The notes beneath the pieces were generated by a model. The model did not search any database. It was not told the origin of the DNA and saw only the letters and a list, made by a program, of their open reading frames with translations. This document shows, one piece after another, positions 36,523-46,055 of a stretch of DNA of 64,000 nt; the first letter of the stretch is position 1; every line of letters begins with the position of its first letter. The DNA comes from an uncultured Bacteroidales bacterium. Its GTDB lineage: Bacteria; Bacteroidota; Bacteroidia; Bacteroidales; UBA932. The position numbers and the translations under genes were made by a program. The stretch spans positions 1 to 64,000 of the forward strand of contig CALVDL010000002.1 in the NCBI GenBank assembly GCA_944326305.1, given 5' to 3'.

Positions 36523-38109
36523 CTAATTCTTCAAATGGACAGCCATTGAAACCGTTTCGTCTATATCAAGATAGAAGCGGTAGAACGCCTCGTCATCAAG
36601 TTTGGAATAGCGTCCGACCAGAGCTTTCAGCTGTGGCATCATGTAGCTTTCAGACTTTTCCCACTCGCCGGGACGCGGTACGATTTTATCCGTATGCGCG
36701 GCGAAATCAAGGAACTTCCCGGCAAGATCAAGGCCGTCAAGATATTCCGAAAGCTCCCCGAAATCGTCTATGCCCGAAAGTGTAGACTTGTACCTGTCAA
36801 ACATCTCGGAAGCAAAACGCATCTGGGTGGCCTTTCTGTTGCACTTTATATAGAAATCAGTGGCCCTGGTAGTATCCATCGGGACGAAAATATCGGGAAT
36901 GATCCCTCCTCCGCCATAGACGGGCCTGCCCTTGACAGTATAATACACCTCGCTCGAATCCACCTGGATGCTGTCTGCATCGGTCATCTCCCCGTGCCTG
37001 TAGCGCTCATAGATATCATAGGCGTATTTCGTCCCGTCAGAATAAGGTTTCTGGATACAGCGGCCAGAAGGGGTATAGAACCTTGCGACAGTGAGCCTGA
37101 TGCCTGATCCGTCAGTGAAGTTTATCGGCTCCTGTACAAGCCCCTTGCCGAACGAACGGCGTCCGATGATGACCCCCCTGTCATTGTCCTGCATCGCCCC
37201 GGCGAAAATCTCGCTGGACGAGGCGGATGCCTCGTCTATAAGCACAGCGAGCCCGATGTCCTGCAGGCTGCCCCTGCCGTCCGCATTGAAATCCTGGCGG
37301 GCACGGTGGAGCCCCTGCATATATACTATCTGGGCATCCTTGGGAAGGAACTCGTTGCACAGGAGGAAAGCCTGGTCAAAATAGCCCCCTGTATTCTCCC
37401 TTATATCGAATATGAGCCGTGTCATACCCTGTGACAGAAGGCTTTCGCTCGCCTTGGAAAATTCCTGGTATGTAGTCTTGGTGAACTTTGAAAGGCGGAT
37501 ATACCCGGTCGTGTCGTTTACCATGAATGCAGCGTCAACACATTTTACCGGGATCTTGCCACGGGTGATCTCAAACGGGATTTCAGCCCCGTCCCTGTTG
37601 ACAGTAATCTTCACCTTTGTGCCGGAAGGTCCCTTCATCTTGCGTACCATGGTGTCCTGCGGGGTCTTCGTGCCGGCAATCACATCATCCCCGACCCTGA
37701 TAATCCTGTCTCCCTGCAGCAGGCCGGCTTTCTCGGAAGGGCCTCCAGGTATGACACTCAGTACAATGGCGGTATCATTCGGGACATTGAACTGTATGCC
37801 GATGCCGTCAAAATTGCCTGCCAGCTCGGTCTCCGACTCCTCCAGGTCCACAGGAGGAAGGTACACGGAATGGGGGTCAAGCTCCGAAAGGGCCGCGACG
37901 ACCGCAGCGTCTGTCATCTTCTTCATGTCGATGGTATCGACATAATTGCCCTCCACCTGCTCCAGAATAAGGTTGAGCTTGCGCCAGCGGTTGTAGTCCC
38001 CGTCGAATTTCCTGTTCAGCGAATAGAATTTGCCCGTTGTTACCGAAAGCAGCACACCGATGACAATCCCAAGCAGTGCAATAAGCAGTATGTTACCGTT
38101 CCTGTTCAT
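36523..38109 (-). CDS. S41 family C-terminal processing peptidase
   Basis: The 528-residue exported peptidase has a membrane/signal segment (ILLIALLGIVIGVLL), a PDZ domain (about 90-175, IQFNVPNDTAIVLSVIPGGP), and an S41 catalytic domain. The Ser is in EASASSSEIFAGAMQD and the Lys in RSFGKGLVQ, forming the Ser-Lys dyad of CtpA/Tsp enzymes. It trims or degrades periplasmic proteins from their C-terminal ends. The dCMP deaminase gene ends 5 bp upstream on the same strand. Confidence 0.93.
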   Translation of the reverse strand: MNRNGNILLIALLGIVIGVLLSVTTGKFYSLNRKFDGDYNRWRKLNLILEQVEGNYVDTIDMKKMTDAAVVAALSELDPHSVYLPPVDLEESETELAGNFDGIGIQFNVPNDTAIVLSVIPGGPSEKAGLLQGDRIIRVGDDVIAGTKTPQDTMVRKMKGPSGTKVKITVNRDGAEIPFEITRGKIPVKCVDAAFMVNDTTGYIRLSKFTKTTYQEFSKASESLLSQGMTRLIFDIRENTGGYFDQAFLLCNEFLPKDAQIVYMQGLHRARQDFNADGRGSLQDIGLAVLIDEASASSSEIFAGAMQDNDRGVIIGRRSFGKGLVQEPINFTDGSGIRLTVARFYTPSGRCIQKPYSDGTKYAYDIYERYRHGEMTDADSIQVDSSEVYYTVKGRPVYGGGGIIPDIFVPMDTTRATDFYIKCNRKATQMRFASEMFDRYKSTLSGIDDFGELSEYLDGLDLAGKFLDFAAHTDKIVPRPGEWEKSESYMMPQLKALVGRYSKLDDEAFYRFYLDIDETVSMAVHLKN

Positions 38110-38113
38110 GATT

Positions 38114-38518
38114 TCAGTCCACTTTTTCTACTTCAATTCCGGCCCTCCGGAGCAGGTCCACCCCGTCCGTCAGCCGGTATTCATCCTTGTATACAACCCT
38201 CTTTATCCCTGCCTGGATAATGAGCTTCGCACATTCGAGGCACGGGGCGGCAGTCACATACATGGTGGCGCCGAGACTGTTGTTCCCGGATTTGGCCACC
38301 TTGGTTATCGCGTTCGCCTCCGCATGAAGGACATACGGCTTGGTAGCCCCCGTCTCGTCCTCGCAATTGTTCTCGAAACCCGAAGGTGTACCGTTGTAAC
38401 CGTCAGAGATGATCATCCGGTCTTTCACCAGCAAGGCGCCGACCTGGCGGCGCCTGCAGTATGAATTCCTGGCCCAGATAGAGGCCATCTCGATATAGCT
38501 CTGGTCAAACTTTTCCAT
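38114..38518 (-). CDS. dCMP deaminase family protein
   Basis: The 134-residue deaminase has the zinc site HAEANAI and PCLECAKLI, plus SDGYNGTPSGF near the N-terminus, which matches ComEB/dCMP deaminases. It likely converts dCMP to dUMP, the precursor of thymidylate. It lies immediately upstream of ctp and downstream of the acyl-CoA ligase gene on the same strand. Confidence 0.9.
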   Translation of the reverse strand: MEKFDQSYIEMASIWARNSYCRRRQVGALLVKDRMIISDGYNGTPSGFENNCEDETGATKPYVLHAEANAITKVAKSGNNSLGATMYVTAAPCLECAKLIIQAGIKRVVYKDEYRLTDGVDLLRRAGIEVEKVD

Positions 38519-38548
38519 TGTATGATTCCTGTGCTGAGGGCAGGCCGG

Positions 38549-40210
38549 TCAGGCCCTCTGGTAGAGATAACGTTTGATACTGCGTTTAGGAGTACGCTCG
38601 AAGTCCTCGGGCATCACTTCTATCTTCTTTATCCTGGCGTAGTTGGGCAGTTCCTGGTTTGCCGCAACAAGAGAGTCGTTCAGCGCCTTCTCAAGGTCCT
38701 CGCGGGAAAGGCCGTCAAGTTCGCCCTGATGGAAATCAGGGTAGATGAGGGCGGTAAGGCCACCGTTGTCCTCTATCACGAGGGAGTCGACGACATAAGG
38801 CATATTGTTCAGGACACACTCTATTTCCTCAGGATATATGTTCTGTCCTGACGGACCGAGAATCATGCACTTAGAACGGCCTTTAAGGTAGAGGTAGCCG
38901 TCCTTGTCGAGCACACCCATGTCACCTGTGCGGAACCACCCGTCCTGTGTGAAGGAAGCCTGGGTTGCCTCCGGGTTTTTGTAATACCCGAGAAATACGT
39001 TCATCCCCCTTACAAGCACCTCTCCCGGCACGTTCTCCGGGTCGTCCGAGTCTATCCTGATCTCCATGTTCGGGGCCTGCTTGCCGCAGGAGTACAGACG
39101 GGCTGTCTTCCAGTCATCGTATGATATGATAGGAGCACATTCTGTCATGCCGTAGCCGACTGTGTACGGGAAGCCTATCTTCTTGAAGAAGGCCTCAACC
39201 TCCTTGTTGAAAGCGGCCCCGCCGATTATGACTTCCTCGAACTGTCCGCCGAAAGCATTCACGAGCTCTGTACGTATCTTCTTCATTATCACCTGGTCCA
39301 GCACAGGCAGTTTCATGAGGAATTTTATGCCGTTCTTCTCGAGCAGAGGTTTCAGCTTGCTTTTGTAGACTTTTTCTATAATGAGAGGCACGGCTATGAC
39401 TATATTCGGCTTAACCTCTGACAGGGCCTGCATGATTATCTTCGGACTCGGCACCCTCGTGAGGAAATGCACGTGCGCCCCGACCGTCAGTTCGAAAAGC
39501 ACTTCGAACATCATTCCGTACATGTGGGCTGACGGGAGCATCGCCACGACATTGGATGTATTGTTCAGCATCGGGAGCACCTTCATGGCGAACAGGATGT
39601 TTGAAAGGAGCGCCCGATAAGGGATCATGACTCCTTTGGAGAATCCTGAAGTCCCCGATGTATAATTTATAAGGGCCAGCTCATCTGCAGAGTCCTCATA
39701 GTAATTGACGCTGTCCGGAGTGAAATTCATCGGATAGCGCTTCCCGAAAAGCTCATTGAGGTGGGCACGCACTTCAGTGATCTCTTTGGACCTGGCATAC
39801 AGCAGGGAGAATGTATTTATCTGTACAACAGCCTGGAGGTTCGGCATCTCATTCTCGCTGAGACCTTCCCAGACCACATCATCGACAAAGAGTATCCTTG
39901 CCTCGGAGTGGTTCACCAGATGGTGGATATTTCCCGGCTTGAATTCATGCAGGATAGGTACCGGCACCGCACCGTATGTAAGGGCGGAGATGAAGGACAC
40001 ACCCCAGTTGGCCTGGTTCCTCGAACATATCGCCACCTTGTCACCCTTCACGAGCCCGCATTCCTCATACATGATATGCATCTTCGCTATACGCCTCGCA
40101 ACATCCCTGTAATGGAGGGTGACGCCCTGATAGTTCGACAGGGCGGGCCTGTCCCAGTTCTCTTTGAAACTCTTTTCGTAAAGCTTATTTACCGATTGAA
40201 ACTTATCCAT
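38549..40210 (-). CDS. AMP-binding acyl-CoA/acyl-ACP ligase
   Basis: The 553-residue ligase has the adenylate-forming motifs NYTSGTSGFSKGVM, GYGMTECAP and DGWFRTGDMG, followed by GRSKCMILGPSGQNIYPEEIE. It activates a carboxylic acid, probably a long-chain fatty acid, as an AMP ester and then transfers it to CoA. The C-terminal lysine (RTPKRSIKRY) is present. Substrate not defined by sequence. Confidence 0.92.
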   Translation of the reverse strand: MDKFQSVNKLYEKSFKENWDRPALSNYQGVTLHYRDVARRIAKMHIMYEECGLVKGDKVAICSRNQANWGVSFISALTYGAVPVPILHEFKPGNIHHLVNHSEARILFVDDVVWEGLSENEMPNLQAVVQINTFSLLYARSKEITEVRAHLNELFGKRYPMNFTPDSVNYYEDSADELALINYTSGTSGFSKGVMIPYRALLSNILFAMKVLPMLNNTSNVVAMLPSAHMYGMMFEVLFELTVGAHVHFLTRVPSPKIIMQALSEVKPNIVIAVPLIIEKVYKSKLKPLLEKNGIKFLMKLPVLDQVIMKKIRTELVNAFGGQFEEVIIGGAAFNKEVEAFFKKIGFPYTVGYGMTECAPIISYDDWKTARLYSCGKQAPNMEIRIDSDDPENVPGEVLVRGMNVFLGYYKNPEATQASFTQDGWFRTGDMGVLDKDGYLYLKGRSKCMILGPSGQNIYPEEIECVLNNMPYVVDSLVIEDNGGLTALIYPDFHQGELDGLSREDLEKALNDSLVAANQELPNYARIKKIEVMPEDFERTPKRSIKRYLYQRA

Positions 40211-40252
40211 AAAATCTTATTCTTTGCAAGTCAGGAATCTTATGCGCCTTCC

Positions 40253-42526
40253 TTATGTTAATTTAATTACATGTGTCTTCCCGTCATAGCATACGACCTT
40301 CACGCTTGCCCCCTCAGCCGGGACCACGCTGCTGTCGCTGCGTATCATCCTGTCCCCTTCAAAGACAGTAAGAGGCTCGCCTCCGTAGAATCCGTAAATC
40401 AGCGTCTGGATGGACGTGCGCACCACCCAGTAAGTGCTGCCGGCCACTTTCACGGCCTCCGGAAGGCCCTTTATGGTCTCCTTCGCCGTTATGGTCTTCC
40501 ACTGCTGCGGGCGGCGGCCCTGGAGGTTGTACATCTCTATCGTATTGTCCTTGTGGAGAATCATTACATTGTATTTCCTGTTACCGTTGAAGTCATATAT
40601 CCCGGGCCCGAGAAGGATATCCTTGCCCAGGTCCACAGGGAACGGGCTCACATAGCGCCCCAGACGGTCGATCAGGTACAGTTTGCTGCCGGATGCGAAA
40701 AGTATCTGCAGCTTACCGTTTGCGAAATAGTCTATGGTACCGGCGTTCCCGCATATCGGGGAATGGAACTCCACACCCCAGAGGCCCTTGCCGCCGACTT
40801 CCTTCAGGCACAGGTACATGTTGTCCTGCTGGTAGAACAGGTTCATCTTGCCTGTACCGGAATTCTTTACCTTGAAAGGTCCCTTCGATACAGTGACTAC
40901 CGTATCCCTTTCGAATACAGGGGCTTTAGACTTCATCACCTGAACACGGAACGTCTCTGCGGAAGCAGAGACCCCGCCGCTTTTGTCCCTGGAGATGCAG
41001 AAAGAGAGAGGTACGTATGAATATCCGCCGGAATACTTCTCCAATGCAGCTGAATAAGACCTGTTGAATATGTCTGCAAGGACACCGCTGCCCTCCGCCA
41101 CAGAGAGGTATGAAACGAAATACTTGTCACCCGTCATGAAATCCGGCTGTATGGCGGCATCGGAGACGTATGCCGAAAGCGGATACTCCAGGGCACGGCC
41201 GGCCACATACTCTGAAACTGCGGCCTCGCTGCCGACAACTATCCAGCCGTCAATATATGTGAAGCGGCTTTCGTCCGGAAGCGAAAAGAAAGGGCCGAAG
41301 ACTGACGCGGCAAACCCTCCATACGGATATGCGCACACCTTCGGTGAGGAATCCCTGCCGGAAGACGGGTCCACATCACGGAACACCGTATCCATATCGT
41401 TGCTGCCCATCTTCATCAGCAGCACTTTCTCCACATCGCCGCCGGCCTTGAAGAAGGCGGCAGCCACTTCTTTCACCCCCAAAGTGGAGGCCCACTGCAC
41501 AGGGGAGATGCCGGAACGCTTCTGCAGCTGGGAGCGGTCAGCCTCAATCCTCCCGAGCCTGCCGGCCCCATCCGCGAACGCATCCGCAGAGGATATGTAT
41601 GACGACACATCGCCAAGCGGCAGACTGGCAAAGAATATGGTATACGACGGAAGGACCGACGCGACTTCAGAGCGCACCGGGGAATAACCCTTGAAGACAT
41701 TCACGAAATCCTCCACTCCCCTGTCCGAGAAGAAGGTGCCGTCAAGCCTCAGGTGCTCCTGTCCGGACTGCACCACTGAAAAGCACGACCATCCTGAAAA
41801 CTTCTTCAGGAAATCCGCGTACCTGTACACCGCCCTGTCGGCTATGCCTGTAAAGAATTTACCTATCTCGCTGCAGGAGAAGTACACCGTATTCTCACTG
41901 CCGCCGGAGGCCTCTGCGCAGTCGGCGAAACCGTCCGAATCCAGTACCGAAATACCTTTCTCAATATGCCGGGCAGAAGACTTGGTCAGGACATCCGATG
42001 TAGACAGCAGCAGTATGTTCCTTCTGTGAAGATATGTCTTCACATCGGCAAGCCCGGAGCAGTCCAGCAACGAGACAGAAAGCCCCGCGGAATCGGCCTC
42101 CGCCATGAATCCGCGGACCCATCCGTCAGTCTCCGCCCCGGCACGTCCGGCATCGATGGCCATCAGCGGGACAAGGGAGCCGTTGTAATGCAGGGAAAGC
42201 ACGGAACGCGAAGACCTCAGCGGGCCGTCCGCCTGGACCTTTGCAAGAAACCTCTGCAGGGCACTGCTCTCCAGGCCTCCCGTAAAATAATGAAAGCAGC
42301 CTGACGTATCCGTCAACAGGCTGCAGGCCGTCCTGAAATCCGAAAACCCGACCACCATCACCGCGTCCGACGGCACTGCGGACAGAAGTCCCGTACGGCT
42401 CTCCGAAGCAAGCGAGGCGGACTTTGTCTCCTCCGCACCTGAATACAGGAAGAACACCGCCACCGCAACTATGGCCGCCAGTCCCGCCAGCACAGCGATG
42501 CAGGCGATTATGGTTTTCCTGTTCAT
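40253..42526 (-). CDS. Large membrane-anchored protein of unknown function
   Basis: The 757-residue protein has one N-terminal membrane helix (residues ~7-27) and an extracytoplasmic part with no known catalytic motif. Residues ~45-520 look like alternating strands and helices, containing a segment (LLSAVPSDAVMVVGFSDF) reminiscent of DUF3352-like Bacteroidetes proteins. The last ~200 residues (LYLIDRLGRYVSPFPV..., NRKYNVMILHKDNTIEMYNL) suggest beta-propeller-like repeats. It probably sits in the periplasm or inner membrane. RidA is transcribed just upstream. Confidence 0.7.
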   Translation of the reverse strand: MNRKTIIACIAVLAGLAAIVAVAVFFLYSGAEETKSASLASESRTGLLSAVPSDAVMVVGFSDFRTACSLLTDTSGCFHYFTGGLESSALQRFLAKVQADGPLRSSRSVLSLHYNGSLVPLMAIDAGRAGAETDGWVRGFMAEADSAGLSVSLLDCSGLADVKTYLHRRNILLLSTSDVLTKSSARHIEKGISVLDSDGFADCAEASGGSENTVYFSCSEIGKFFTGIADRAVYRYADFLKKFSGWSCFSVVQSGQEHLRLDGTFFSDRGVEDFVNVFKGYSPVRSEVASVLPSYTIFFASLPLGDVSSYISSADAFADGAGRLGRIEADRSQLQKRSGISPVQWASTLGVKEVAAAFFKAGGDVEKVLLMKMGSNDMDTVFRDVDPSSGRDSSPKVCAYPYGGFAASVFGPFFSLPDESRFTYIDGWIVVGSEAAVSEYVAGRALEYPLSAYVSDAAIQPDFMTGDKYFVSYLSVAEGSGVLADIFNRSYSAALEKYSGGYSYVPLSFCISRDKSGGVSASAETFRVQVMKSKAPVFERDTVVTVSKGPFKVKNSGTGKMNLFYQQDNMYLCLKEVGGKGLWGVEFHSPICGNAGTIDYFANGKLQILFASGSKLYLIDRLGRYVSPFPVDLGKDILLGPGIYDFNGNRKYNVMILHKDNTIEMYNLQGRRPQQWKTITAKETIKGLPEAVKVAGSTYWVVRTSIQTLIYGFYGGEPLTVFEGDRMIRSDSSVVPAEGASVKVVCYDGKTHVIKLT

Positions 42527-42530
42527 GGCC

Positions 42531-42911
42531 TTAACGGACCGCTATCGCCTCTATCTCGATCTTCACACCCATCGGCAGCGCCGCAACCTGGAAACATGCC
42601 CTGGCAGGCTTGTCCCCGGTGAAGAACTCGGCATAGACGGCATTCGCCGCAGCGAAATTGGTGATATCATCAAGCAGGACAGTAGTCTTCACTACGTTGT
42701 CGTAAGTCATTCCGGCCGCCCCGAGAATGGCACCGATATTCTTGAGGGACTGCCTTGTCTGGTCCTCTATCTTTTCAGGCACGGACCCGTCCGCAGGGAC
42801 TACAGGTATCTGGCCGGAAATATAAAGAGTCCCGTTCACTTCTATGGCCTGTGAATACGGGCCTACAGCCTTCGGTGCATCTGGAGTAGCGATTACTTTC
42901 TTCATATTCAA
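42531..42911 (-). CDS. ridA: RidA family enamine/imine deaminase
   Basis: The 126-residue protein shows the family core: APKAVGPYSQAI, GTLYISGQIPVVP, and the C-terminal RACFQVAALPMGVKIEIEAIA with the conserved catalytic Arg. RidA hydrolyses reactive enamines from PLP enzymes. The gene is followed (4 bp) by the large membrane protein gene on the same strand. Confidence 0.93.
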   Translation of the reverse strand: MNMKKVIATPDAPKAVGPYSQAIEVNGTLYISGQIPVVPADGSVPEKIEDQTRQSLKNIGAILGAAGMTYDNVVKTTVLLDDITNFAAANAVYAEFFTGDKPARACFQVAALPMGVKIEIEAIAVR

Positions 42912-43028
42912 AAATTTTTATACAACCTGCGAATTTACTCATAATCTGCCTAAAATCAAACACCACTTGCGCAAGGCCGGAAATACAAAAATAACCCCGT
43001 GAAAATCACGAGGTTATCTGGAATCAAG

Positions 43029-43100
43029 TAGTCCCGAGCAGAATCGAACTGCTATCTAAAGTTTAGGAAACTTCCATTCTATCCGTTGAACTACGGGACC
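43029..43100 (-). tRNA. tRNA-Arg (anticodon CCT)
   Basis: A 72-nt cloverleaf on the minus strand: acceptor GGTCCCG paired with CGGGACT (one G-T pair), D arm GTTC/GAAT, anticodon stem GAAGT/ACTTT with loop TTCCTAA, and T arm AGCAG-TTCGATT-CTGCT. The loop places CCT at the anticodon. No encoded CCA end. Confidence 0.93.
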
Positions 43101-43127
43101 ATTTTATCAGAAAAAGAAAGCCGGAAC

Positions 43128-43310
43128 TTATTCAGCGTTCTTTACAATAATCTGACGGCCTCTATAGTACCCGCACTCAGGGCATACCCTGTGGTACATA
43201 ACAGTAGCTCCGCAATTTGAACAAGTAGCCAATGTAGGGACTACGGCCTTGTCATGTGTTCTTCTCTTGTCTCGTCTTGCTTTTGAGACTTTGTGTTTCG
43301 GATGTGCCAT
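43128..43310 (-). CDS. rpmF: 50S ribosomal protein L32
   Basis: The 60-residue protein has a basic N-terminus (MAHPKHKVSKARRDKRRTH) and two CxxC zinc motifs (CSNC and CPEC), the pattern of zinc-binding L32. It lies downstream of the yceD-like gene, the usual pairing in bacteria. Confidence 0.96.
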   Translation of the reverse strand: MAHPKHKVSKARRDKRRTHDKAVVPTLATCSNCGATVMYHRVCPECGYYRGRQIIVKNAE

Positions 43311-43350
43311 TGTTTTATATTTTTATTATTTTATTCATATCTTCCGTCTT

Positions 43351-43887
43351 TCAGTTTCTGAACATGTCCTTCAGGACTGAAAACGGGGTTTCTTCCCCTC
43401 CGGCCTCATCGGCCTGCCGGCTGCCGCCAAGATAACGTGTAACTTCCGGGTCACATTCCCCTTCGGCATGCACCCTCTGCATCGGAAGGGACAGGCATGT
43501 ATAGTCGTAAATAATCTGCCTCATATCCAGATCGGCGTCAGACCCGGAAAGCAAGACTATCTCCCTGCCGTCCTCCTCGGCGGAGGTCTCCGTACCGTCA
43601 TCCACGCTGCCGAACTTGACACTCAGGCGTCCTGTCGTATCGACTGGAATCGCCAGCCGGCCAAGGCACCTGTCACAGGAGACGGTCACGCTGCCCGATA
43701 TATGACAGTCAACTCCTATATAATGTCCTGACTTCTCCGCCACAGCCTCAACCTCAACCGACGCATCGATAATGTCAGGATTTTCGAATTCCTCAAAGAA
43801 CTCCCTGCCTACAGTCCAACGGTAAGACGTCTTCCCGGAGGCCAATCCATTTACAGGTATCAAAAAATCAATTTTTTCCATAACCAT
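43351..43887 (-). CDS. yceD: YceD-like (DUF177) protein
   Basis: The 178-residue protein has a strand-rich N-terminal half and a CDRCLGRL segment near residue 75 typical of the DUF177 family, which pairs with rpmF and may assist 23S rRNA processing. Two start codons are possible (43887 and 43881). A promoter box lies about 20 bp upstream. Confidence 0.85.
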   Translation of the reverse strand: MVMEKIDFLIPVNGLASGKTSYRWTVGREFFEEFENPDIIDASVEVEAVAEKSGHYIGVDCHISGSVTVSCDRCLGRLAIPVDTTGRLSVKFGSVDDGTETSAEEDGREIVLLSGSDADLDMRQIIYDYTCLSLPMQRVHAEGECDPEVTRYLGGSRQADEAGGEETPFSVLKDMFRN

Positions 43888-43904
43888 AAATAGATTTGAG
43901 CGTG

Positions 43905-43912
43905 CAAAGGTA
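43905..43912 (-). promoter_or_regulatory. -7 promoter box (TACCTTTG) for yceD-rpmF
   Basis: Minus-strand TAnnTTTG match 18 bp before the first ATG. Confidence 0.6.
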
Positions 43913-43930
43913 AGAAAAAATTTTTAAAAG

Positions 43931-45733
43931 TCAATCCAAATCGTTACTTTTTCTTTTCCTTTCTATTTCATCGAGAATTATTTTCCTGATTCTCATCGAC
44001 TTAGGAGTTACTTCAACAAGCTCGTCTTCCTGGATATATTCCAGGGCCTCCTCCAGAGAGAACACTATAGGAGGCGGAAGCATCACCTTATCGTCACTCC
44101 CGGAAGCCCTCATATTGGTAAGCTTCTTGGTCTTGCAGATATTGATATTGAGGTCGCGCTCCCTTGTGTGCTCGCCGACCACCTGGCCGGCATATATCTC
44201 ATCTCCCGGGTTAACGAAGAAACGTCCGCGGTCCTGCAGCTTGTCCATCGAGTAGGCCACAGCGACACCGGTCTCAAGGGATACGAGGGAACCGTTGGTC
44301 CTGCGTTCGATGTCACCTTTATAAGGTTCATAGTCCTTGAACCTGTGGGCTACTACGGCCTCTCCCTGTGTTGCAGTCAGGAGGTTGCTCCTGAGTCCCA
44401 TGAGCCCCCTTGCAGGAATGTCGAAGTCGAGATGGGTACGGTCCCCCTTGTTGTCCATCCTCAAAAGTGCGCCCTTGCGGCGGGTGGTTATCTCGATGGC
44501 CTTGCCCACGAACTCCTCAGGGACCTCGATCGTAAGGCTCTCGACAGGCTCGCAGCGCACGCCGTTTATAGTCTTGTCCAGCACCTTTGGCTGTCCTACC
44601 TGGAGCTCGAAGCCCTCCCTCCGCATGGTCTCGATCAGGACGGAAAGATGAAGCACACCCCTTCCGTACACTATGAACGAGTCAGCGTTCGGGCCCGGCT
44701 TGACACGCAGGGCAAGATTCTTCTCCAGCTCCTTCTCCAGCCTTTCCTTCAGGTGGCGGGAAGTGACGAACTTGCCTTCCCTGCCGAAGAACGGGGAATT
44801 GTTGATACAGAAAAGCATGCTCATGGTCGGCTCGTCCACGGAGATAGGAGGCAGGGCCTCCGGGTTCTCGAAGTCCGCTACGGTATCCCCTATCTCGAAG
44901 CCCTCAAGGCCGACCACGGCACAGATGTCTCCGCACTGGACGGAATCTACCTTGGTCTTGCCCAGGCCCTCATATACCATCAGCTCCTTTATCTTCTGCT
45001 TATCTATGATGTCATAACGCTTGCACAGGCTTATGTTCATGCCTGCCTTCAGCTCGCCCCTTGTAACCCTGCCGATAGCTATACGGCCCACATAAGGGGA
45101 ATACTCCAGAGATGAAATCAGCATCTGTGGAGTGCCGGGATTATGCGCCGGGGCCGGGATGACCTCGAGTATCGTGTCCAGGAGCGGGGTGATGTCATTC
45201 GTAGGCTTCCTCCAGTCCAGGGACATCCATCCCTGCTTCGCACTTCCGTACACCGTCTTGAAATCCAGCTGGTCCTCCGTGGCGTTCAGGGAGAACATCA
45301 GGTCGAATACCTCCTCCTGGACCTCGTCCGGACGGCAGTTCTGCTTGTCCACCTTATTTATTACGACAATAGGCTTCTTGCCCATCTCGATGGCCTTCTG
45401 CAGGACGAAACGTGTCTGCGGCATGCAGCCCTCGAACGCATCCACAAGCAGGAGAACCCCGTCAGCCATGTTCAGCACCCTTTCCACCTCTCCACCGAAA
45501 TCACTATGGCCCGGAGTGTCTATAATATTGATTTTTACACCTTTATAAGGAACGGACACATTCTTTGCGAGAATAGTGATACCGCGTTCCCTTTCAAGGT
45601 CATTGTTGTCGAGGATCAGCTCTCCCAGCTTTTCCTGCTCCCTTGCCTTGGTGGCCTGGTAGATCATCCTGTCCACCAGGGTGGTCTTTCCATGGTCCAC
45701 ATGGGCAATAATGGCAATGTTTCTTATTTCCAT
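43931..45733 (-). CDS. typA: Ribosome-associated GTPase TypA/BipA
   Basis: The 600-residue translation GTPase has G1 AHVDHGKTTL, G3 DTPGHSDFGGEVER and G4 NKVDK, followed by beta-barrel and EF-G-like domains and the TypA-specific C-terminal region. It helps 50S assembly and stress adaptation, binding the ribosome. The start at 45733 is the ATG directly before EIRNIAIIAHVDHG; upstream in-frame codons read through the leader. Confidence 0.95.
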   Translation of the reverse strand: MEIRNIAIIAHVDHGKTTLVDRMIYQATKAREQEKLGELILDNNDLERERGITILAKNVSVPYKGVKINIIDTPGHSDFGGEVERVLNMADGVLLLVDAFEGCMPQTRFVLQKAIEMGKKPIVVINKVDKQNCRPDEVQEEVFDLMFSLNATEDQLDFKTVYGSAKQGWMSLDWRKPTNDITPLLDTILEVIPAPAHNPGTPQMLISSLEYSPYVGRIAIGRVTRGELKAGMNISLCKRYDIIDKQKIKELMVYEGLGKTKVDSVQCGDICAVVGLEGFEIGDTVADFENPEALPPISVDEPTMSMLFCINNSPFFGREGKFVTSRHLKERLEKELEKNLALRVKPGPNADSFIVYGRGVLHLSVLIETMRREGFELQVGQPKVLDKTINGVRCEPVESLTIEVPEEFVGKAIEITTRRKGALLRMDNKGDRTHLDFDIPARGLMGLRSNLLTATQGEAVVAHRFKDYEPYKGDIERRTNGSLVSLETGVAVAYSMDKLQDRGRFFVNPGDEIYAGQVVGEHTRERDLNINICKTKKLTNMRASGSDDKVMLPPPIVFSLEEALEYIQEDELVEVTPKSMRIRKIILDEIERKRKSNDLD

Positions 45734-45803
45734 AATATAATGATTTCCTTGTTTACGCCCGCTCCAAATCACTGACATTGTGCCGGATGAGCGAAACGGG
45801 CTG

Positions 45804-45811
45804 CAAAATTA
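45804..45811 (-). promoter_or_regulatory. -7 promoter box (TAATTTTG) for typA
   Basis: Minus-strand TAnnTTTG match about 70 bp before the typA ATG. Confidence 0.5.
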
Positions 45812-45845
45812 TATAAAAAATGTTATATTTACCCATGAAAATCAC

Positions 45846-46055
45846 ATGTCTATGAAAAAAATGTGTTCCATCCTGACCTGCACTGGCATTATGGCTGCCA
45901 CGGTATGCTCTGCGACCGCACCATATTGGGGGAAATATACCGGCAAGCGGCGGAATCAAGGAAATGCGGGACTGGACTCGGTCCTGTGCAGTGTGCATAG
46001 AAGGGAGATCGGGAGAATCATAATATTGGACAGTCTTATTCAGAGCGCGGCCTGA
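45846..46055 (+). CDS. Possible small exported protein (69 aa)
   Basis: Starts MSMKKMCSIL and has a signal-peptide-like hydrophobic segment (about residues 6-22, ending CSATA). The mature part is basic and short, ending in LDSLIQSAA. I recognise no family, and no standard promoter box precedes it. The reading frame may be chance, or the remnant of a gene in the long gap between typA and guaA. Confidence 0.25.
   Translation: MSMKKMCSILTCTGIMAATVCSATAPYWGKYTGKRRNQGNAGLDSVLCSVHRREIGRIIILDSLIQSAA

Noticed and set aside
45780-46055. Gene starting at 45780
   Set aside because: The reading frame begins in the typA leader; only the part from 45846 has a signal-like start, kept at low confidence.
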